Positions 10,740 to 47,011 are shown, counted from the stretch's first letter. The stretch: 49,548 nt of DNA from Priapulus caudatus (GCF_000485595.1 NW_014577130.1:101951-151498), one strand, 5' to 3'. Made by a program: numbers and translations. Notes: generated by a model not told the origin, from the letters alone.

Positions 10740-10757
10740 TGTGTGTGTGTGTGTGTT
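10666..10757. repeat. (GT)n microsatellite
   Basis: About 90 bases of GT with a few interruptions (GTAT). ORFs crossing it are artefacts. Confidence 0.97.
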
Positions 10758-10759
10758 GG

Positions 10760-13700
10760 AGTACGCGTGACCAAGGCAAGCTTATGTGCCGTCGCTGACT
10801 ATAGCTCGACATCTTACGGGTTAACGGGGGTGACTGCCTACGTACCCTAGAGAACTACACTGCAATCAACGAGGGAGACCTCCGCCGTACCACAACGTAG
10901 ATTGACAACGACACTGTGACGACGACTTACCGTAACTGCGGGCTAACCCGTGGCGACGCGCCTGCACGTACGCTGTACACACTGCTCCAACATCGGTACG
11001 AAGAGCGAAATTTCACACGAAAGATGTCCGCCAGAATCGTAACGGTGCGTTCGTCTAGTTAGCAGGTCGTCGAGTCTGCGGTCTCCTACAACTTCAGTAA
11101 CGCATTCGAGGCTGATACCTGAGGGGAGTAATAGAATGTAGGTCAGTAAAGACATGCGTGTATGTATGCCAACAACCAAGGTATGCGCGCGTGTGTGTGA
11201 TCACCAGACCGAAGAGCTATGCTGGTATTACCGCATCATTGCAAGTTACTTTGGCCCCGCCTCATTGCAAGTTACGCGGGCCGTTTTCGGCCACTCATAC
11301 GAGCCGCGTTGTTATGTACCATATTATGAAAACCTAGGCCCAGAGCAACGTGCGTGGCATACACAGCAATCTGAACACTGATGCAGACATGCAAGACACG
11401 CCTAATCTTAAAGAATATCCCTTATAACCGCGATGTCCAAAAGGATAACAGTGTACGGCACGGATCACAGAATTTTTTTTTACTTTTTTTTGTGGGAGGT
11501 TTCAACTTATGATTGAAATGCCGCCAATAGTATACGCAAGTAATAATCAATATGTATAGTATATAATGTCAGTGCATGCCTCAAACACAGGCAATGTAAT
11601 TTCCAGATTTATCCTTTTATATTAGTGCACGTGGGACGATGTGTATACTCTTTTATTTATAACAACAGACTAAATTACATTTGTACTTCCAAGTCAATTT
11701 ATAGTAGATTCGTTCGATTTTTTTAGCATTTTATGCTTAATATTCAATATTACGCGGCTGGTATTATTTAACACGTGATTACAAAGTCAGTACTGGGCCT
11801 GAATTAAAAAATCAAATCCGACAGCCGACGGAGATTACACACAAGTACACTCCCACGGCGGGCATAACTGCCATATAAATTAAAATATATGATAATTTGA
11901 AACAAACGAACTCTTACATACTTTCCATAATATTGATAAAATTATTGACAACAATACAAGCAATGCTTTTTATACTCACCAATTCAATCCTGACCACACT
12001 ACTCGTTGGAAGGTTGTGACAACAGCATATCTGCACTGCCAACTGTTCACCGATCTTGATCACGATAGCCTCATATACGGATAACTATTTATTCTCTTCA
12101 CAACTGTTTGCGGACTTTGGCCACCACTCCCGGTTACGACAACCGATTGCGGATATAGACCACATACTATATGGTTACTGGCCGCTGCTTGGAAACATTG
12201 GCCGTATACCACTCACTTGTTGTTATATAGAGCCGAGTGCCCACTCACGCACGCATGGCGATCGTACAATCTTCGTCCTCGAACAGCAACACTCTTTCAA
12301 GCGAGCGACTTCGTTAGAATTATGGATGAACGTTATCGCAAAATTACCAGCGATTAATTCGTAATTGGCAAACTTTTTCATCGAATCATTATTTCAGTAA
12401 CCGGCTTGTTGCTTACGCGCACTTTCGTCGCGCGATTACGCCTTCAAATATAAAATATTTATAAAACTGTTAAATTAGTAAACGAGTGACCGTGTTTTTC
12501 TGCTACCGGGTCCGATTAAAAGGCGTGCCACTTATAAAATAAACTATGCTTCGGGGAAAGCATTCGTTGTCGGAGTTTATATTTATTTTACGATATAAAT
12601 TAGTGAGCGCTCACACAACACAAGTCAAGTGCAATTTATTGTATTAGTACAGCATATCCACAGAGACGGTGTATAACCCATTGATTACACCCACATCCGC
12701 GCGCTCGCGCAGCCACGCGTAACAGGTAGCAACATCTATTCCATCTCTCCCATCTATTCCATGGACGTTGCTCATTATTAACTTCACCCGCAAGATTTTA
12801 CCTCGTATTTCACTTCCGCTCTGCGAGTTCTCTCTGCTTTTCATTTGTCTCCTTCTTCACCGTCCTCTGCTTCTACCTCGTTTATTTCCCCTCTGTCTTA
12901 AGTCCTTTCCTCCCTTTCGCATCCCTTACCACCCTTACACTTTCTTCATCCACATGTCTTCTACGATACTACCCATTCCTCCACTTCCTCATTTGCAACT
13001 TCAATCTGAGCTTTCTCTTTTACTTCCTATCGCTCCTCTACAAACAGATCCTCCCTCTACTCCGTGTTCAAAAAGCTCCATTTCACATCATCCTTCCTCC
13101 CACCACTTCTGCCTTCCCTTCTCCATTATGTTATATTTTCATCCTACATCTCAGCTGATTCAGTCTTCCCTTCCCTCCCCTCCACTTCGCCTACTAACGA
13201 CTATTTTTCTCTTCTTAGTATACCGCTACCACGTCTACTCTCCCACATTTCCCTCCTGCTCCTTCCATATTTCCCTCTTTCCTCTCCTTCTCTTCTACGA
13301 CCAGCTTCGCCTCACCTCCCTCTTACACCACTCTACCGTTCTATAAACCGTCTCTCCGCCATCTGCCACCCTCTTTCCCACTGAGGTCTCTACCTCGATT
13401 GACCACTGACTGGTAACGGGGTACACTTCCGAATCACTTCTCCCTCAACTGCTTGTAAAATAATAGATGCTAGGGTGTAGTTAGATCCTGGAGGTACAGC
13501 TTTTATCTTTACTTGTTTAAGGGACAATAGTTTTCTGTGCCCTGCGTTTTATTAACACATAGCTGCAAAAATGCATATGGCATTATAAAAGAGAATGATG
13601 TCTTTTCTACCGTAAGCAGGTACACGTACACTAATCACATTAGCCTACCATTTGTATGTGATCACGTTCTGTCATTTTAAAATTTAATATGCACGCATTT

Positions 13701-14580
13701 TTGCCACATGCAATTTTAGACCTGAGGTCAATGGACCCCACCACCGCCTTTCTTCGTCCACTATGAGATTACCTGCGTGCGAGTGAATTTAATGGATAAT
13801 ATGGCGCATTGTTTTCGGCAAAGTCGTAAATGACGTCAGTGAGAAACCGGCGCATCTCATTCTGTAAATTAGGCGCTGAAAACTCTCAACACGCGTGCGA
13901 TAAACGTGGAGGTACTGTAATCACTCGATCCCATACTGCAGATAGTGGCGCCCTCTTGTGTAATCGCGAAATATGAATGTCCCACTCAGCGTGCATTAAC
14001 CTCATGGCGACTCGTTAATATCTGTGAATAAATAAACTCAACACATGTGTCTATTTCATAGAACCCGTCTTACGCTGCTCTAATAATTGCAAGTAAAATA
14101 TCAGTCAACTTAAAACAGTCCATAAGCATAAAATTCAAGCAATTAAAGGACACGAATGATGTTTATATGGTAAATGTTTTGTGCCAGTACTTCACACTGT
14201 ACCCCACCTTTACTAGATATGACCCTGACATAATATGTCTGTACTTTGAAATATAGAATACAAAACAAAAGACAACAAAACAATTTTTTGGCAATACTTT
14301 TTGTTTGTTTTATATTTTTACTTTGTGTCACAGAAAAACCTACACAATAAACTAGACATGGTCATGTTCACAAATAATATTTATCTATAAATACTGTATA
14401 TTTGCTACAAAAGTTGAAGTGATTCCTAATCGTAAAAAATTATCAAAAAACTACATAAGAAATAACATGTTTACAGCATTGATTTATCTGCTCAGAATCC
14501 ATCAGAACAATTATTAAAAAAATATTTCAAAATTTCACCAGTATAATTCCCACGAATCACCTATTTTTTTTAAATGTTTA
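10760..14580. other. Intergenic region, no gene recognised
   Basis: I see no exon with recognisable protein similarity. A small duplication (CTCATTGCAAGTTAC-type words) occurs at about 11236-11276. 12828-13385 is pyrimidine-rich and gives a 192-residue Ser/Leu/Pro/His-rich frame that is compositional, not a gene. The remainder is AT-rich. Confidence 0.55.
12828..13385. repeat. Pyrimidine-rich (CT) tract
   Basis: Degenerate C/T-rich sequence over about 560 bases, all three frames largely open because pyrimidine codons cannot form stops. It is not a clean microsatellite. Confidence 0.7.
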
Positions 14581-14583
14581 GTG

Positions 14584-14589
14584 TTTATT
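14584..14589 (-). terminator. MCAT: Poly(A) signal AATAAA for MCAT
   Basis: TTTATT on the plus strand reads AATAAA on the minus strand, about 120 bases past the MCAT stop codon. It is the first canonical signal downstream of the stop. Confidence 0.55.
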
Positions 14590-14707
14590 TTTGCATAATT
14601 TGCTCTACTCCTCTTCTTCCCGCTCTTCGTTATAGACCCACAGTCATCATTTTACTTTATACATCAACTGAATACATCAGCGCAACTGGCAAGAGGGCTA
14701 TATTCAC

Positions 14708-14872
14708 TTACAGCACGGGTGTGCAGATGTCTGCTGCCTTGCGGTTCACCATCTTTAGGATAGTGGTGAGCTGCTTGCCTGGCCCAACCTCATACGTGCG
14801 CGGGAACAGTACATCTGGCTTTCGCTCATAGATAGCATGCATCGTCTGCTCCCACTTGACTGGCTTAAGCAC
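14708..14872 (-). CDS. MCAT: MCAT coding exon 5 (terminal)
   Basis: Residues 384-437 and stop TAA at 14710-14708. It starts VLKPVKWEQT after the acceptor GTGTAG and ends in CTPVL. Confidence 0.92.
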   Translation of the reverse strand: MLKPVKWEQTMHAIYERKPDVLFPRTYEVGPGKQLTTILKMVNRKAADICTPVL

Positions 14873-15492
14873 CTACACAGGGAGAACACAGCAGTGAGAG
14901 TCTAAAGGTCTCTCTCTATCCCTATCTTTATCTCTCTCTCTCTCTCTAACACACACACACAAACACACACACACACACACACTCTCTCCCTCTTGCTCTC
15001 CCTCTCTCTCTCTCCTACTTTCTCTCTCTCTCTCTTCTCTCACTCGCTCCCTATCTCTTCTTTCTATCTCACCACTACTCATTTGGATATTCTGTACCTG
15101 TTTTACCAGTTGCTTGCGGATGTGCTCAGGGTTCCTGTAGCGCATACCATCCACGTTGGAGTGCACATGGATTAGTGGTGCCCTGATTTCGATCTGTTTG
15201 AGTGCATCACGCAGCGGACCAATAACTTCCCCCATAAGAGGTGTGTGGAAGGCTCCACTTACTGGCAGCCGCCTCATCCGCAGAAGCCCAAACTCTTCCT
15301 TGTTAAGCAAGATGAACTTCAATGCCTATGAAAAAGTAATCAAAGGTTACAGAGAAATGCACTAAGCCAAGCCTCTTTAAATTATCCAACGAATTGTGCT
15401 GATTAATTGGATTTGCTCGATACTGGAATGGCAGATAAAAAGTGTTCAGTTATATAACAACAGATTATAAATTTGTTAGAAGAGTATAGAAG

Positions 15493-15591
<99 letters not shown>

Positions 15592-17917
15592 CTCTCACTC
15601 ACTCTATTCCCTTCACTCTCTCTATCTTTTCGTTCTCTCTACTTCGCAGTCCCTCTGGCATGTGAGTTTTACCTCGTCATGTCCTGCAACAACTTTACAG
15701 CCTGGGTACATGTAGTTGGCAATGCCACATTCTGGCTTTACAATGCCATGTTTCTTGCACCAATCCCTTGCAAGCTCACATGCCAGACCCAGTCGTGACT
15801 GCGAACTGACGAACACAGAGTACATGCCACTAGGTGTCGCTTCTGATGCCTCCTGCATTGCTTGGGCGCGTAGACTTACAATTCTGAGTGCTGGAAAAAT
15901 AATTTAACACAATAATTATAAATTTATATAATATTATAGTCAAACCTGTAGTAGTGATTATCTCTAGATAATGAACACCCGTCTATAAAAAACGTTTTTA
16001 TTATTTCCAAAAGTTTTACTGTATCTGCTTATAATCATCGATACATCATTCTACAGAAAACTAAAAACATTACTCTGTAAGTAGATGATTTTCTAATTCA
16101 TATCAGGGTCATCGGACTCGTGAAAAAATGTGCTAGGATTTATTATTGTAATACTGCTACAATCTTTCTGTGAGTAGTCTATGACAAAAAATCATGACTA
16201 AGACTGAGAAGACTCTCTGACAAGAATCACTATGGATATGCTACCTACTAAACTATATGCATCTTTTAAAGGAGTAAATGTGCAACTCTCAACAAAGAAA
16301 TAAATTTACCATCTTCAAAACTGATAGCACCAGCAAAGACCAATGCTGCATATTCTCCAACACTGAAGCCAGCTGCTGTGATACATTGCTCAATGGCCTA
16401 GATAAAGAAAAACCTGGTAAACACAACTACACAACAGTGTTACCCGAGATAAAATAAGGATAAGCAAGTGAACATTCTTATTTACTGGCATGAACAACTA
16501 GCTATGAACTAATTCGAATGGCTAGCTTACTAATGGGCTAGTGAAAATGTTTGGTTACTTGCACGAAGAGCTAGCCATGGTTATTTGATGCATTTGAGAA
16601 GCATGGACAAGGAGATGACAGCATATATCACACATCAACTATTTTGCTTATCTATGAGCACTCTATTACAGTGACGCTGCTATGCAACCTGCATTTCACC
16701 TAAATATATATTATTAATTGTTAATTGCGGATTAGTTAAAGTTCGTCCCTTATTTAGGTTTAATTAACATACATACATACATTAAATTTAATTATTATAG
16801 GAAAATTAACATGAACCACTAACATACTGGTCAATTGACACTATTATTAGTAAGCACCCGAGAGAAAAACATTGCACTGGCATTTCACAGATATTTCTAT
16901 GTGGTCCTTTGCTGTATAATCTCTCAATGGCAAATCATGTCTATTATTTAGTTATTAAAGTCAGATCCGGTTATGCCATCAAAGAGAACAGTGTAAAGAT
17001 CTCGTGCCTACCATATTGGAACACCACAATAGGTCTTCAAGGTCAGGTGACTCCGTGTTAAACTCTGGCTATTCTATAGCGCTACCCAAGTCTCAATATG
17101 TAGGCATACCACCACGATGGAAAAAAGTGAAGGATTCACCTGTCAGGCTGAGTCAGATAACAACAGGTCTCAAATATTGTTGCAAAAATGTCGACTTTGA
17201 AGCTAACTAAGCACTGTTTTCGAACATCCTGTTGCAACACTAAATAGTAGAGCTGCACATCAATCATGTCAGGTGGATAGGTCAGTTAGCAATGGCTATT
17301 ACCTTAGGATTTGTACACCGAAGTTTCTCCACAGCAGCCAGGGAAGTCACCAACAATGCTGGCTGACAGTTAACAGTCTTGTCCAGTTGTGACTTTGGAC
17401 CCTCAGAGACCAGATTGAGCAAGTCGAACTTTAGTATGTCGCTAGCGACCTTGAATAGTTCCAACGTATTTGGGTACTCAAGTACACCGTTCGCCATGCC
17501 AACAAACTGACTACCCTGGCCAGGAAAAAGAAATATCGATGTCTCGCAAGGGTCGACATTAGGTCTATATGATTTCGCAGCCTGACTCTGCTTTGGGTTG
17601 GTCGTGTCTGGATAAAGGGACTGAGTCCATGCATCGGATGGGTGGCTCGCCTCATGTTCACCAACTACTGCATCATCCAGGAGACCTTTTACGTCAACCT
17701 TAGCGGGCGATTGTTCTTGAGGTTGCGTTTCACCACCTTGGGGCTCATCGCGAGAATCAGAATTGTTGTTTAGTGGTGATCTGAACTGCTTGCTACTGTA
17801 CAGTGATCTCAGGCCAAACTTGTTGTTGCACACTACGCAGACAGACTGGGAATTCCTCGGTAGATGCAAAGAAAGGTTTGGATGCAGGGTAAACCTGCGA
17901 AATAGTCGCAAGAGCAT
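14708..17917 (-). CDS. MCAT: Mitochondrial malonyl-CoA:ACP transacylase (complete, 5 coding exons)
   Basis: Moves malonyl from CoA to mitochondrial acyl carrier protein, the entry step for type II fatty-acid synthesis in the matrix. Spliced minus-strand exons: 17917-17303, 16397-16310, 15890-15673, 15325-15098, 14872-14708. All introns are GT-AG, phases are consistent, and the product is 437 aa (human is about 390). The N terminus MLLRLFRRFT is arginine-rich and lacks acid residues, as in a mitochondrial presequence; residues about 45-120 are a polar low-complexity linker. Catalytic-fold motifs: FLFPGQGSQ (129-137), GFSVGE with nucleophile Ser217, RAQAMQEA with Arg242, and GAFHTPLM with His334. 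The C terminus contains PVKWEQTMHAIYERK and EVGPGKQL. It faces MCM4 head to head. A splice acceptor 16 bases before the ATG implies a 5' UTR intron. Exon 4 has an alternative donor six bases upstream, which I rejected because it loses KQ of the usual motif spacing. Confidence 0.95.
14920..15060. repeat. CT/CA microsatellite in MCAT intron 4
   Basis: CT runs flank a CA run at about 14948-14981. Intronic. Confidence 0.95.
15098..15325 (-). CDS. MCAT: MCAT coding exon 4
   Basis: Residues 308-383. It includes GAFHTPLM with catalytic His334. Donor AAACAG|GTACAG, phase 0. The frame runs on into a CT/CA microsatellite in intron 4, which is not coding. Confidence 0.9.
15495..15590. repeat. (CT)n microsatellite in MCAT intron 3
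   Basis: Nearly perfect CT run of about 95 bases with one TT interruption. It lies about 80 bases from exon 3's donor, so on the transcribed strand it is a GA run. Confidence 0.97.
15673..15890 (-). CDS. MCAT: MCAT coding exon 3
   Basis: Residues 235-307. It includes the malonyl-binding arginine (Arg242, in RAQAMQEASEA). The acceptor follows TTTTTCCAG; donor GACGAG|GTAAAA, phase 0. Confidence 0.93.
16310..16397 (-). CDS. MCAT: MCAT coding exon 2
   Basis: Residues 206-234 plus one base. It holds the active-site elbow GFSVGE with nucleophile Ser217. Donor GATG|GTAAAT, phase 1. Confidence 0.93.
16398..17302 (-). other. MCAT intron 1, nothing further seen
   Basis: About 900 bases of AT-rich intron. 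The 68-residue plus-strand frame at 17004-17210 has no recognisable motif and no splice context, so I leave it uncalled. Confidence 0.6.
17303..17917 (-). CDS. MCAT: MCAT coding exon 1
   Basis: Residues 1-205. It carries the start ATG, presequence, linker and the GQGSQ oxyanion-loop motif. The donor is CCTAAG|GTAATA, phase 0. Confidence 0.93.
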
Positions 17918-17932
17918 CGTGCTGGGTGTTCA

Positions 17933-17950
17933 GCTGTAAAGGAAAGTGAT
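17933..17950 (-). other. MCAT: Probable 3' splice site in the MCAT 5' UTR
   Basis: The minus strand reads CTTTCCTTTACAG and then CTGAAC, with the exon starting at 17933, 16 bases before the ATG. This implies that transcription starts further up, possibly as far as the 19.5 kb regulatory block. Confidence 0.55.
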
Positions 17951-19118
17951 ATAAAGTCAGATATAAGATATTCAACATATATATTATAAGGAAAGTACTT
18001 CATGCAAATGATCCCAAATTGACATGATTTGCATGTAACATCTACCAGATAGTCACTATTATTCTTAGAAATAGTACATGTGAAGAGTGCTTTATATAAG
18101 TTATAACACATTATTATAATTATTAACAGCACTGTCACTGTCAGCAGGCTACTGCTCAGGTGTGATTATGTCATTTATGATGTAATCAACTCTGTGTCAC
18201 TGACATTATTTATAGAAATTAGAAGGATGAATGACTAAAGTTTACAGATAATTGCCGTAAATACGCGTATAATTTTAGTGATACGTACTTTCTTGATAGC
18301 CGAAAATGTAAACAGTAGCGTAGGGTAAAAAATGTGGCGATGGCAATGGCAATGTCAACCTCAAGGTGCCCAGAAAATACAACTTACAAGACGATGATAA
18401 TATATTGATACTACAACAATCAATAACAAAATAAGGGTAAGAAAAATTATATGCGCTGGTTCATAAAGTTGCAAGTGATGCGCATATTTTGGCACGTAAT
18501 TTCTTATAACCTAAAAACTGCATTGAATTATGATTGATAACAGTCGTTGACAAAACAAATTCCGAAGTAAACACCCATCTTCACACGGGGGCAGACATGT
18601 TGGATGTAAGTAATAACAGAACAGAGCTTTAGTTTATAATTTAATCTCTCTATATACATATGTAATATATATTTTTTTTAAATCAAAATACGCACATAAA
18701 TTTTTCTCACTGTATTTAATATAATCCAATAGTAGTTCGTGTATGTTCTTAAAATATGAATTAACATACTCTGTCGTCCCAGAATTCACAGTATTTCGCG
18801 CGCTTTTTAGACACGTGAGTAACAAAACAAAACTTTGCAAGACGTGAAAACTTGGCTAGTGTGAGATGCTAAATAATTTGATCGCTTGATAACTAAACGT
18901 TTGTATAGAAATACGCAATTGTTAAATTTTGCCTTGCTATCTAATTATGAGATTATTACTAATCAAAAACCACCTGTTCATCCGGTTTAACTGAAGCCGA
19001 GACAACGTTGAACTTGATGTTTTTGTTAGTTTGTGAGCTAGGCCTAGCTGTCATTGACATTCACATTGTCATGATGGTATTGTGGATTATTGATTATTGT
19101 ATTGATAAATTATTAAGT

Positions 19119-19142
19119 GTACTAGTACTAGTACTAGTACTA
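19119..19142. repeat. (ACTAGT)n short tandem repeat
   Basis: Four copies of a self-complementary hexamer, in the MCAT/MCM4 intergenic region. Confidence 0.9.
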
Positions 19143-19509
19143 GACCGTAAGTCAAGTGCACTCCTGGCACAGAGTGTTACTATAGTCACGAACACGTTTT
19201 TATATATTTTAATTATTTATACAATTATATAAATTATAATCATAAAATGACATAATGTTATTGTTAATGACTTATTGACTAGTCTAATGACAGTAATGAC
19301 TAATGTATGGCGTAATCACAATTCACATCAGTAAATCACGGGCCTGTACCCGGTACAGTACCGTAGTCATGATTCGGGTTCAGATCATATATGTAACCCA
19401 GACAGAGATAGACAAATCTGTAACCTCTTAACTTCTGAAGCGCTAAGCCTGAAAATCCAATAGGCTTGTACCGTAGTATTTGGACGCTTGCCCGAAACTG
19501 GACGCTCCT

Positions 19510-19635
19510 ATTTGCGCATGCGGGCAGGCGCCTCTTGTTTTGCAAGGGCACAGCGCATGCGCAGCATGCACAGTAATCATCTGCGCAGCTTTCCCATCGA
19601 AACGGTCGCAATAAACAAACATGGCGGACTTCCCG
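19510..19635. promoter_or_regulatory. Candidate shared MCAT/MCM4 promoter region with NRF1- and YY1-like sites
   Basis: GCGCATGCGG at 19514-19523 and the perfect palindrome GCGCATGCGC at 19553-19562 fit the NRF1 core. AAACATGGCGGAC at about 19616-19628 resembles a YY1 or initiation-type site. The block is GC-rich in AT-rich surroundings and lies between the divergent MCAT and MCM4 start codons. NRF1 is known to drive nuclear genes for mitochondria and many replication genes in animals. That this block acts as a promoter is inference. Confidence 0.45.
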
Positions 19636-20428
19636 GTCACTGATGGAAACATTTGATTGAAACAATTTGCAATATGTAGTAATTTAGTAAGACTGTGAAT
19701 TATGTGTGTCAGGTTACAAGGCGAAACAAAAAGAAAACAAAAGAGCATGGCTACGGAGCGTCCAAATACTACGAGCGTCCAAATACTACGGTACAGGCTG
19801 TCTCGAAGATAGCCCACACACTGTGCCACAGAAATTACAGAGACAAATTTGATCAAATCAATAGATTAAGTATAAACACTTCAGACTGCAGTGGGGAAAG
19901 TTTCAAATTTGTAATTAACCAGAGAAGAATCTATGTCAGATAGGAATACAGAATATAATGCGTTCTGCTTACTGCTTTTTAAAACTTGTTAGCGAAATCG
20001 ACTATACAATATATTCTACAACCCACTGGCACTGCATCAGGTCTGGGGGGGATTCTGTACTACTACTACTGGCAATAGTGCACTGTTTGTTGTTTTTTAT
20101 GGTGTGTGGCATGTAGGCTGTACATACTGTACCCGTGGAATCAGTAGGTTAACCTTCAAACACTGCTATAGTTTATTGGGTTAATGTAATTCTAATTGAC
20201 ATTCGTTTGTTAATTTCTAGGTATGGCTTAGGTTGATACTATTAGTATTATAGTGGTAAAACTCACTACACATAAACTACACAGTAACTACAGATCACAA
20301 ACTACACATAATATCATGCACATGTTATAGATACGAGTTGGGCATATCTCATGAATCTCATAATCATCAATAATAATGATCGTCTCTAATTTGGCAGCAG
20401 TGTTTTGGAGTAATAGTCGTCCAGAACG

Positions 20429-43270
<22,842 letters not shown>

Positions 43271-43873
43271 TGATACCCTCGATTCACTTATCCTTTGGCT
43301 GCGTGGTACATATAATTGCTGTCATAGTAGCTTAGGGGAACTGTTCGCGTGTGCGCATGTTTGCGCGTGCTTGTTAAAGCTACGTTATCACTGCATCGGT
43401 CTGCCGTGGCATTATAGAACGATGGCGTTTTCCTGCTCGCGCCACGTGGATCAGCTGAAAGACGAGAAATGATTCACTTTCTCTGAAGTGCATCGCTGAA
43501 TTTATATCAGAGCATCGCTGCATTTTTATCTCTCACAATGCTATTACTCGTAGCTGTAGCTGTATACTGACCGGTTATTGATGCATTGCAGTTTAGTTCT
43601 GTTTGAAAACAACATACTAAATACACAACCAAGATAGGACGAGTTATAAACTCATTTATTGGACAGTAAATTGTATAAATCAAATTTGATTGTAAGAGGA
43701 ATTTTCTTTCTGGATTTATTTCGTGTTAGGAGAATGGTATAGAAATTAAAAAATCACATTGCTTAGCCATGCTGTCTATTTATATTTATGAAGATACTTC
43801 AAGATTAATGCATTGATAACATGTTTTTAGTGCCATTCCAGACATGTTTTCGAGGTTTTGGTATTAGACACTT

Positions 43874-44134
43874 AATAAATGTGCATTTTGGTGCGTTATT
43901 AAAATTAATATTCCATATATTTTTCTCAAAACCTGTGAATATTTTGTTTATAAACGATAATTTATGTAAACGTTGCGTTCATGAGTTGTTAATTGGACAG
44001 TCGTTGAGTTATGGGCACATTGATTTAATTAACCAGTTGTTTGCTATGGACAATAATCGATTATGTAAATTCCACAAACTTGTACTTTCTAGTTAAGAAG
44101 CCAGTTAACAGAACGTACTGTAAGAATGAATAAA
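43874..44134 (+). terminator. MCM4: Candidate MCM4 poly(A) signals
   Basis: AATAAA occurs at 43874-43879 and 44129-44134, about 600 and 860 bases past the stop. I saw no earlier canonical signal. Which is used is unknown. Confidence 0.35.
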
Positions 44135-47005
44135 ACCTGCAAGTTTTGATAAGACCTGAATTGATTGACTGTCATTGTTTATTCTACAAACGACGCCATT
44201 TTTCACGGAAATGTAAATGTTATATTAGTCCCTTTGCTATTTTTCTGCGCTAGTCGCACCTAGTTTGCATAGTCTGCCCTCACTACTATACGCAGCATAT
44301 TCAAAGATAGCGATCAAGACAGGATACTGATTATTAATTTCCGATTTTATTGCTAGTTGCAGTATTTGATTCTGTCACGTAGCTCTTTCCCTTGTTAGGA
44401 ACTATTCCTCACAATCACCATTCTCGAATTGCGATTTCTATAATTACTTATTCTTGATAGAAAATCATTCTTGAACCATGCTCGTTCCCATTTGTTTTTC
44501 ATTCGTCCTTTTTATTGTCATTTCCGCAAACATTACGAGAAAGTTACACACACCAACCCATTCCCATTCAGTCACCGAAAGAGTCGGCATTTGGAAATGC
44601 CAACAAAAGAAAATAATTAAGTGCTTTCCTCTTTCGTTCGCTTGCATATAGCTTTTGTAGTCTATAGTTCTGCTCTGTCCATCGCTGCCACAGTAACCGA
44701 GGATTTTCTCTGAGCTTTGAATAATATTTTCAGTGTTTTTTTTCACTATCGTAGTGCTCACCTGTGAAATTCATCTGACAATGTTTTTTAACGATATCTA
44801 TTGTTTCTATGGAAGCTGATCTACCGTTTTTGTTTTCGTGCACATCCGTTCCCAGCGGATTTAATAAATTTCAAAAATCATTTTTGGTAGATATTTATAA
44901 CGTTTATTTTGTAACGTCTTTAAACACGCGAACTTAGGTCGGGGGTACCGCAAGGTTATGTGAAGGTCACGCCTGCCCCCAAACCTAAGCCTTTCGCCAC
45001 AACCTGCGCGCGGGTATTTCCACAAGGAGTGCGAGCAGGGACCGTTAAAGCTTTTAGGCTTCTCCCGCCTGCATTATTAGCGAATTTGCCGTGAGATTAG
45101 CCTTGTTTCAGACAACAATGGCGCGTCGTATAGCTTTCATTACGCCTCCGCGCACCTACTGACCAGCTAGCTCGTGTGACACGTAAATACATTCTAGCCA
45201 CAGGCACTTGAAGCGTTTCAATAAAATATATACGCAGGGGTCGTGTGCTGTGCACGGCGACAGTTAAATATATATTTATATTTAGCCTAAAAGCTTTAGG
45301 AGAGAGATTATCATAGATAATACCTGACAGTGGCCTCGAGCTTTTTGACAGCTTAATATTCCCGCTGGGTGGACACTGGCCCGCTGGGCGGAAACGTCTT
45401 CTGGCCAATAAAGTGTCGTGTGTCACCTTATGTGTCATCACACAAATCATATATATATATATAATATTGTAGGGAGTCTCTACAGTATTTATCCGTGCCC
45501 TATACATACTGTACGTGGCAACAAGCGGAATGATCATATAAATATACTTGAAATTTAATAGAAACATTAATCAAGATTATTTATTAATATTTCCACAGTT
45601 GCTCTGAGCAACCAAATGTATTTAAATTATCCACGTATATGTAAGAATTATTTTAGTAAACAAATGGATAAACACGGATACTTTTCGACGAAAATAAATG
45701 GAAGGGCGTTGGATGTACAGGTCGTTAAGATTCGTTAATAGCGTCTTTATCTCAAAAGTATTGATTCCGAGTGTGCGCACTACTACATCTACTGCTACTA
45801 TCGTAGTTAATGCTGATGAGCGTCCGATTAATTATGTAGATCTCCATAACGAGACTATAGCGATCCAGCCCTACTATCATTGACACTAACACTGCCCTTG
45901 CCATTCGCATTGCTGCTCTTGCCGCTGCCAACGCCTCTACCTCCACCATTGTTTACCACGCCGTATAGAACTGCTTTATGAGTCTGTGTAAGATAATTAG
46001 TTTTCGGTTTATATTTTTCGAACTAGAACACGCTAGTTTTTAACTACCAACTGAATAGGGCTGTAGATGTTCAAAATTGTATCTCTATAGTTTTATCCTG
46101 GGGCGATACTGTTTAAGGCCCGTTCGCTATTTGGGCTTGCGCATACAATGCCACAAATTGAATCTTAAATACGCTAAATGAGTAATTTCACAGTAGTTTG
46201 CTTTGAATACCGGCGTTTAGGTGACTAAATGCCATTGAAAGCCCAACACTGTCATTGTAGCTCAGTTGAGAAATGAGTTAGGAAGTGGCGTTCATGAGTA
46301 GTCCTTTCACAAGTACCATCTCTACCACACATGATACATTTACCTCGTGCTGAGGTCTGTGTGAAGAAATTACGCTGTTAATTCTTAGACCGGCGTGCAG
46401 AGACAATTCCGTGACAGGAATACTGAGACTCAACAGAGGCTAGTATACTGACCCCAGTATGAAGCTGACATGCTAACACTAGTCTGACACACAGATGCTC
46501 CCACAGAACAGTGACATGTAAAAAAATTTACGACATATAAACTGAGACCGCTTTGAAGTCAACGACGCAGACCAAGGACATAGTCCAGAGGGACATGTAA
46601 GATAACCGTGCTTGTACAGATACGCCTAGACTAGTTGGGGACAAGCAAAAACTGATCGAAGTGCCGGCGATAGATAGCCTCATGCATGCACATAATATGC
46701 TGAGACTAATCGGAGACAAGCACACCGTGGTACATCTGCGACAGGGGAAATCACGCAGATATGCTTGTGCGAAAAGGAAATTCGGTGACCCGCTTAACAT
46801 AATATATATACGCACGAGGCCTATCAGGTACATTGGCAGAGTAAGAACAAAACGGTGCTGCATGGGAGCGTCTCAAGCAGGGACGCTGGATTAGGCCTCG
46901 TTTCCCTCGCGAATCGGTTCTACGACTTTGGCGACAACGTTCAACTAACTAACGACTTGTAAGTGCTGCCGGTCTATAGATATGCGCGCGTGCTTATGGA
47001 GTTAA
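44135..47005. other. Intergenic region, no gene recognised
   Basis: No convincing exon. 45198-45225 (CAGGCACTTGAAGCGTTTCA) is a fragment of the inverted-repeat arm seen at 682-715. 46590-46710 contains two loosely similar segments around GACTA-T-GG-GACAAGCA, perhaps a decayed duplication. Confidence 0.5.
45198..45225. repeat. Solo fragment of the 1-724 element arm
   Basis: Matches 683-710 with two substitutions. The rest of the element is not present alongside. Confidence 0.6.
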
Positions 47006-47011
47006 TTACCT

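Noticed and set aside
12768-13384. 192- and 106-residue frames, Ser/Leu/Pro-rich
   Set aside because: Pyrimidine-rich DNA cannot form stop codons, so open frames are expected. No domain is visible.
15092-15104. Alternative MCAT exon 4 donor CAACTG|GTAAAA
   Set aside because: It keeps frame but removes KQ from the QLVKQ-x-x-KPVKW spacing expected in this enzyme family.
46528-46894. Opposed 111- and 77-residue frames as a possible gene
   Set aside because: No motif or splice context; the internal similarity suggests a decayed repeat instead.
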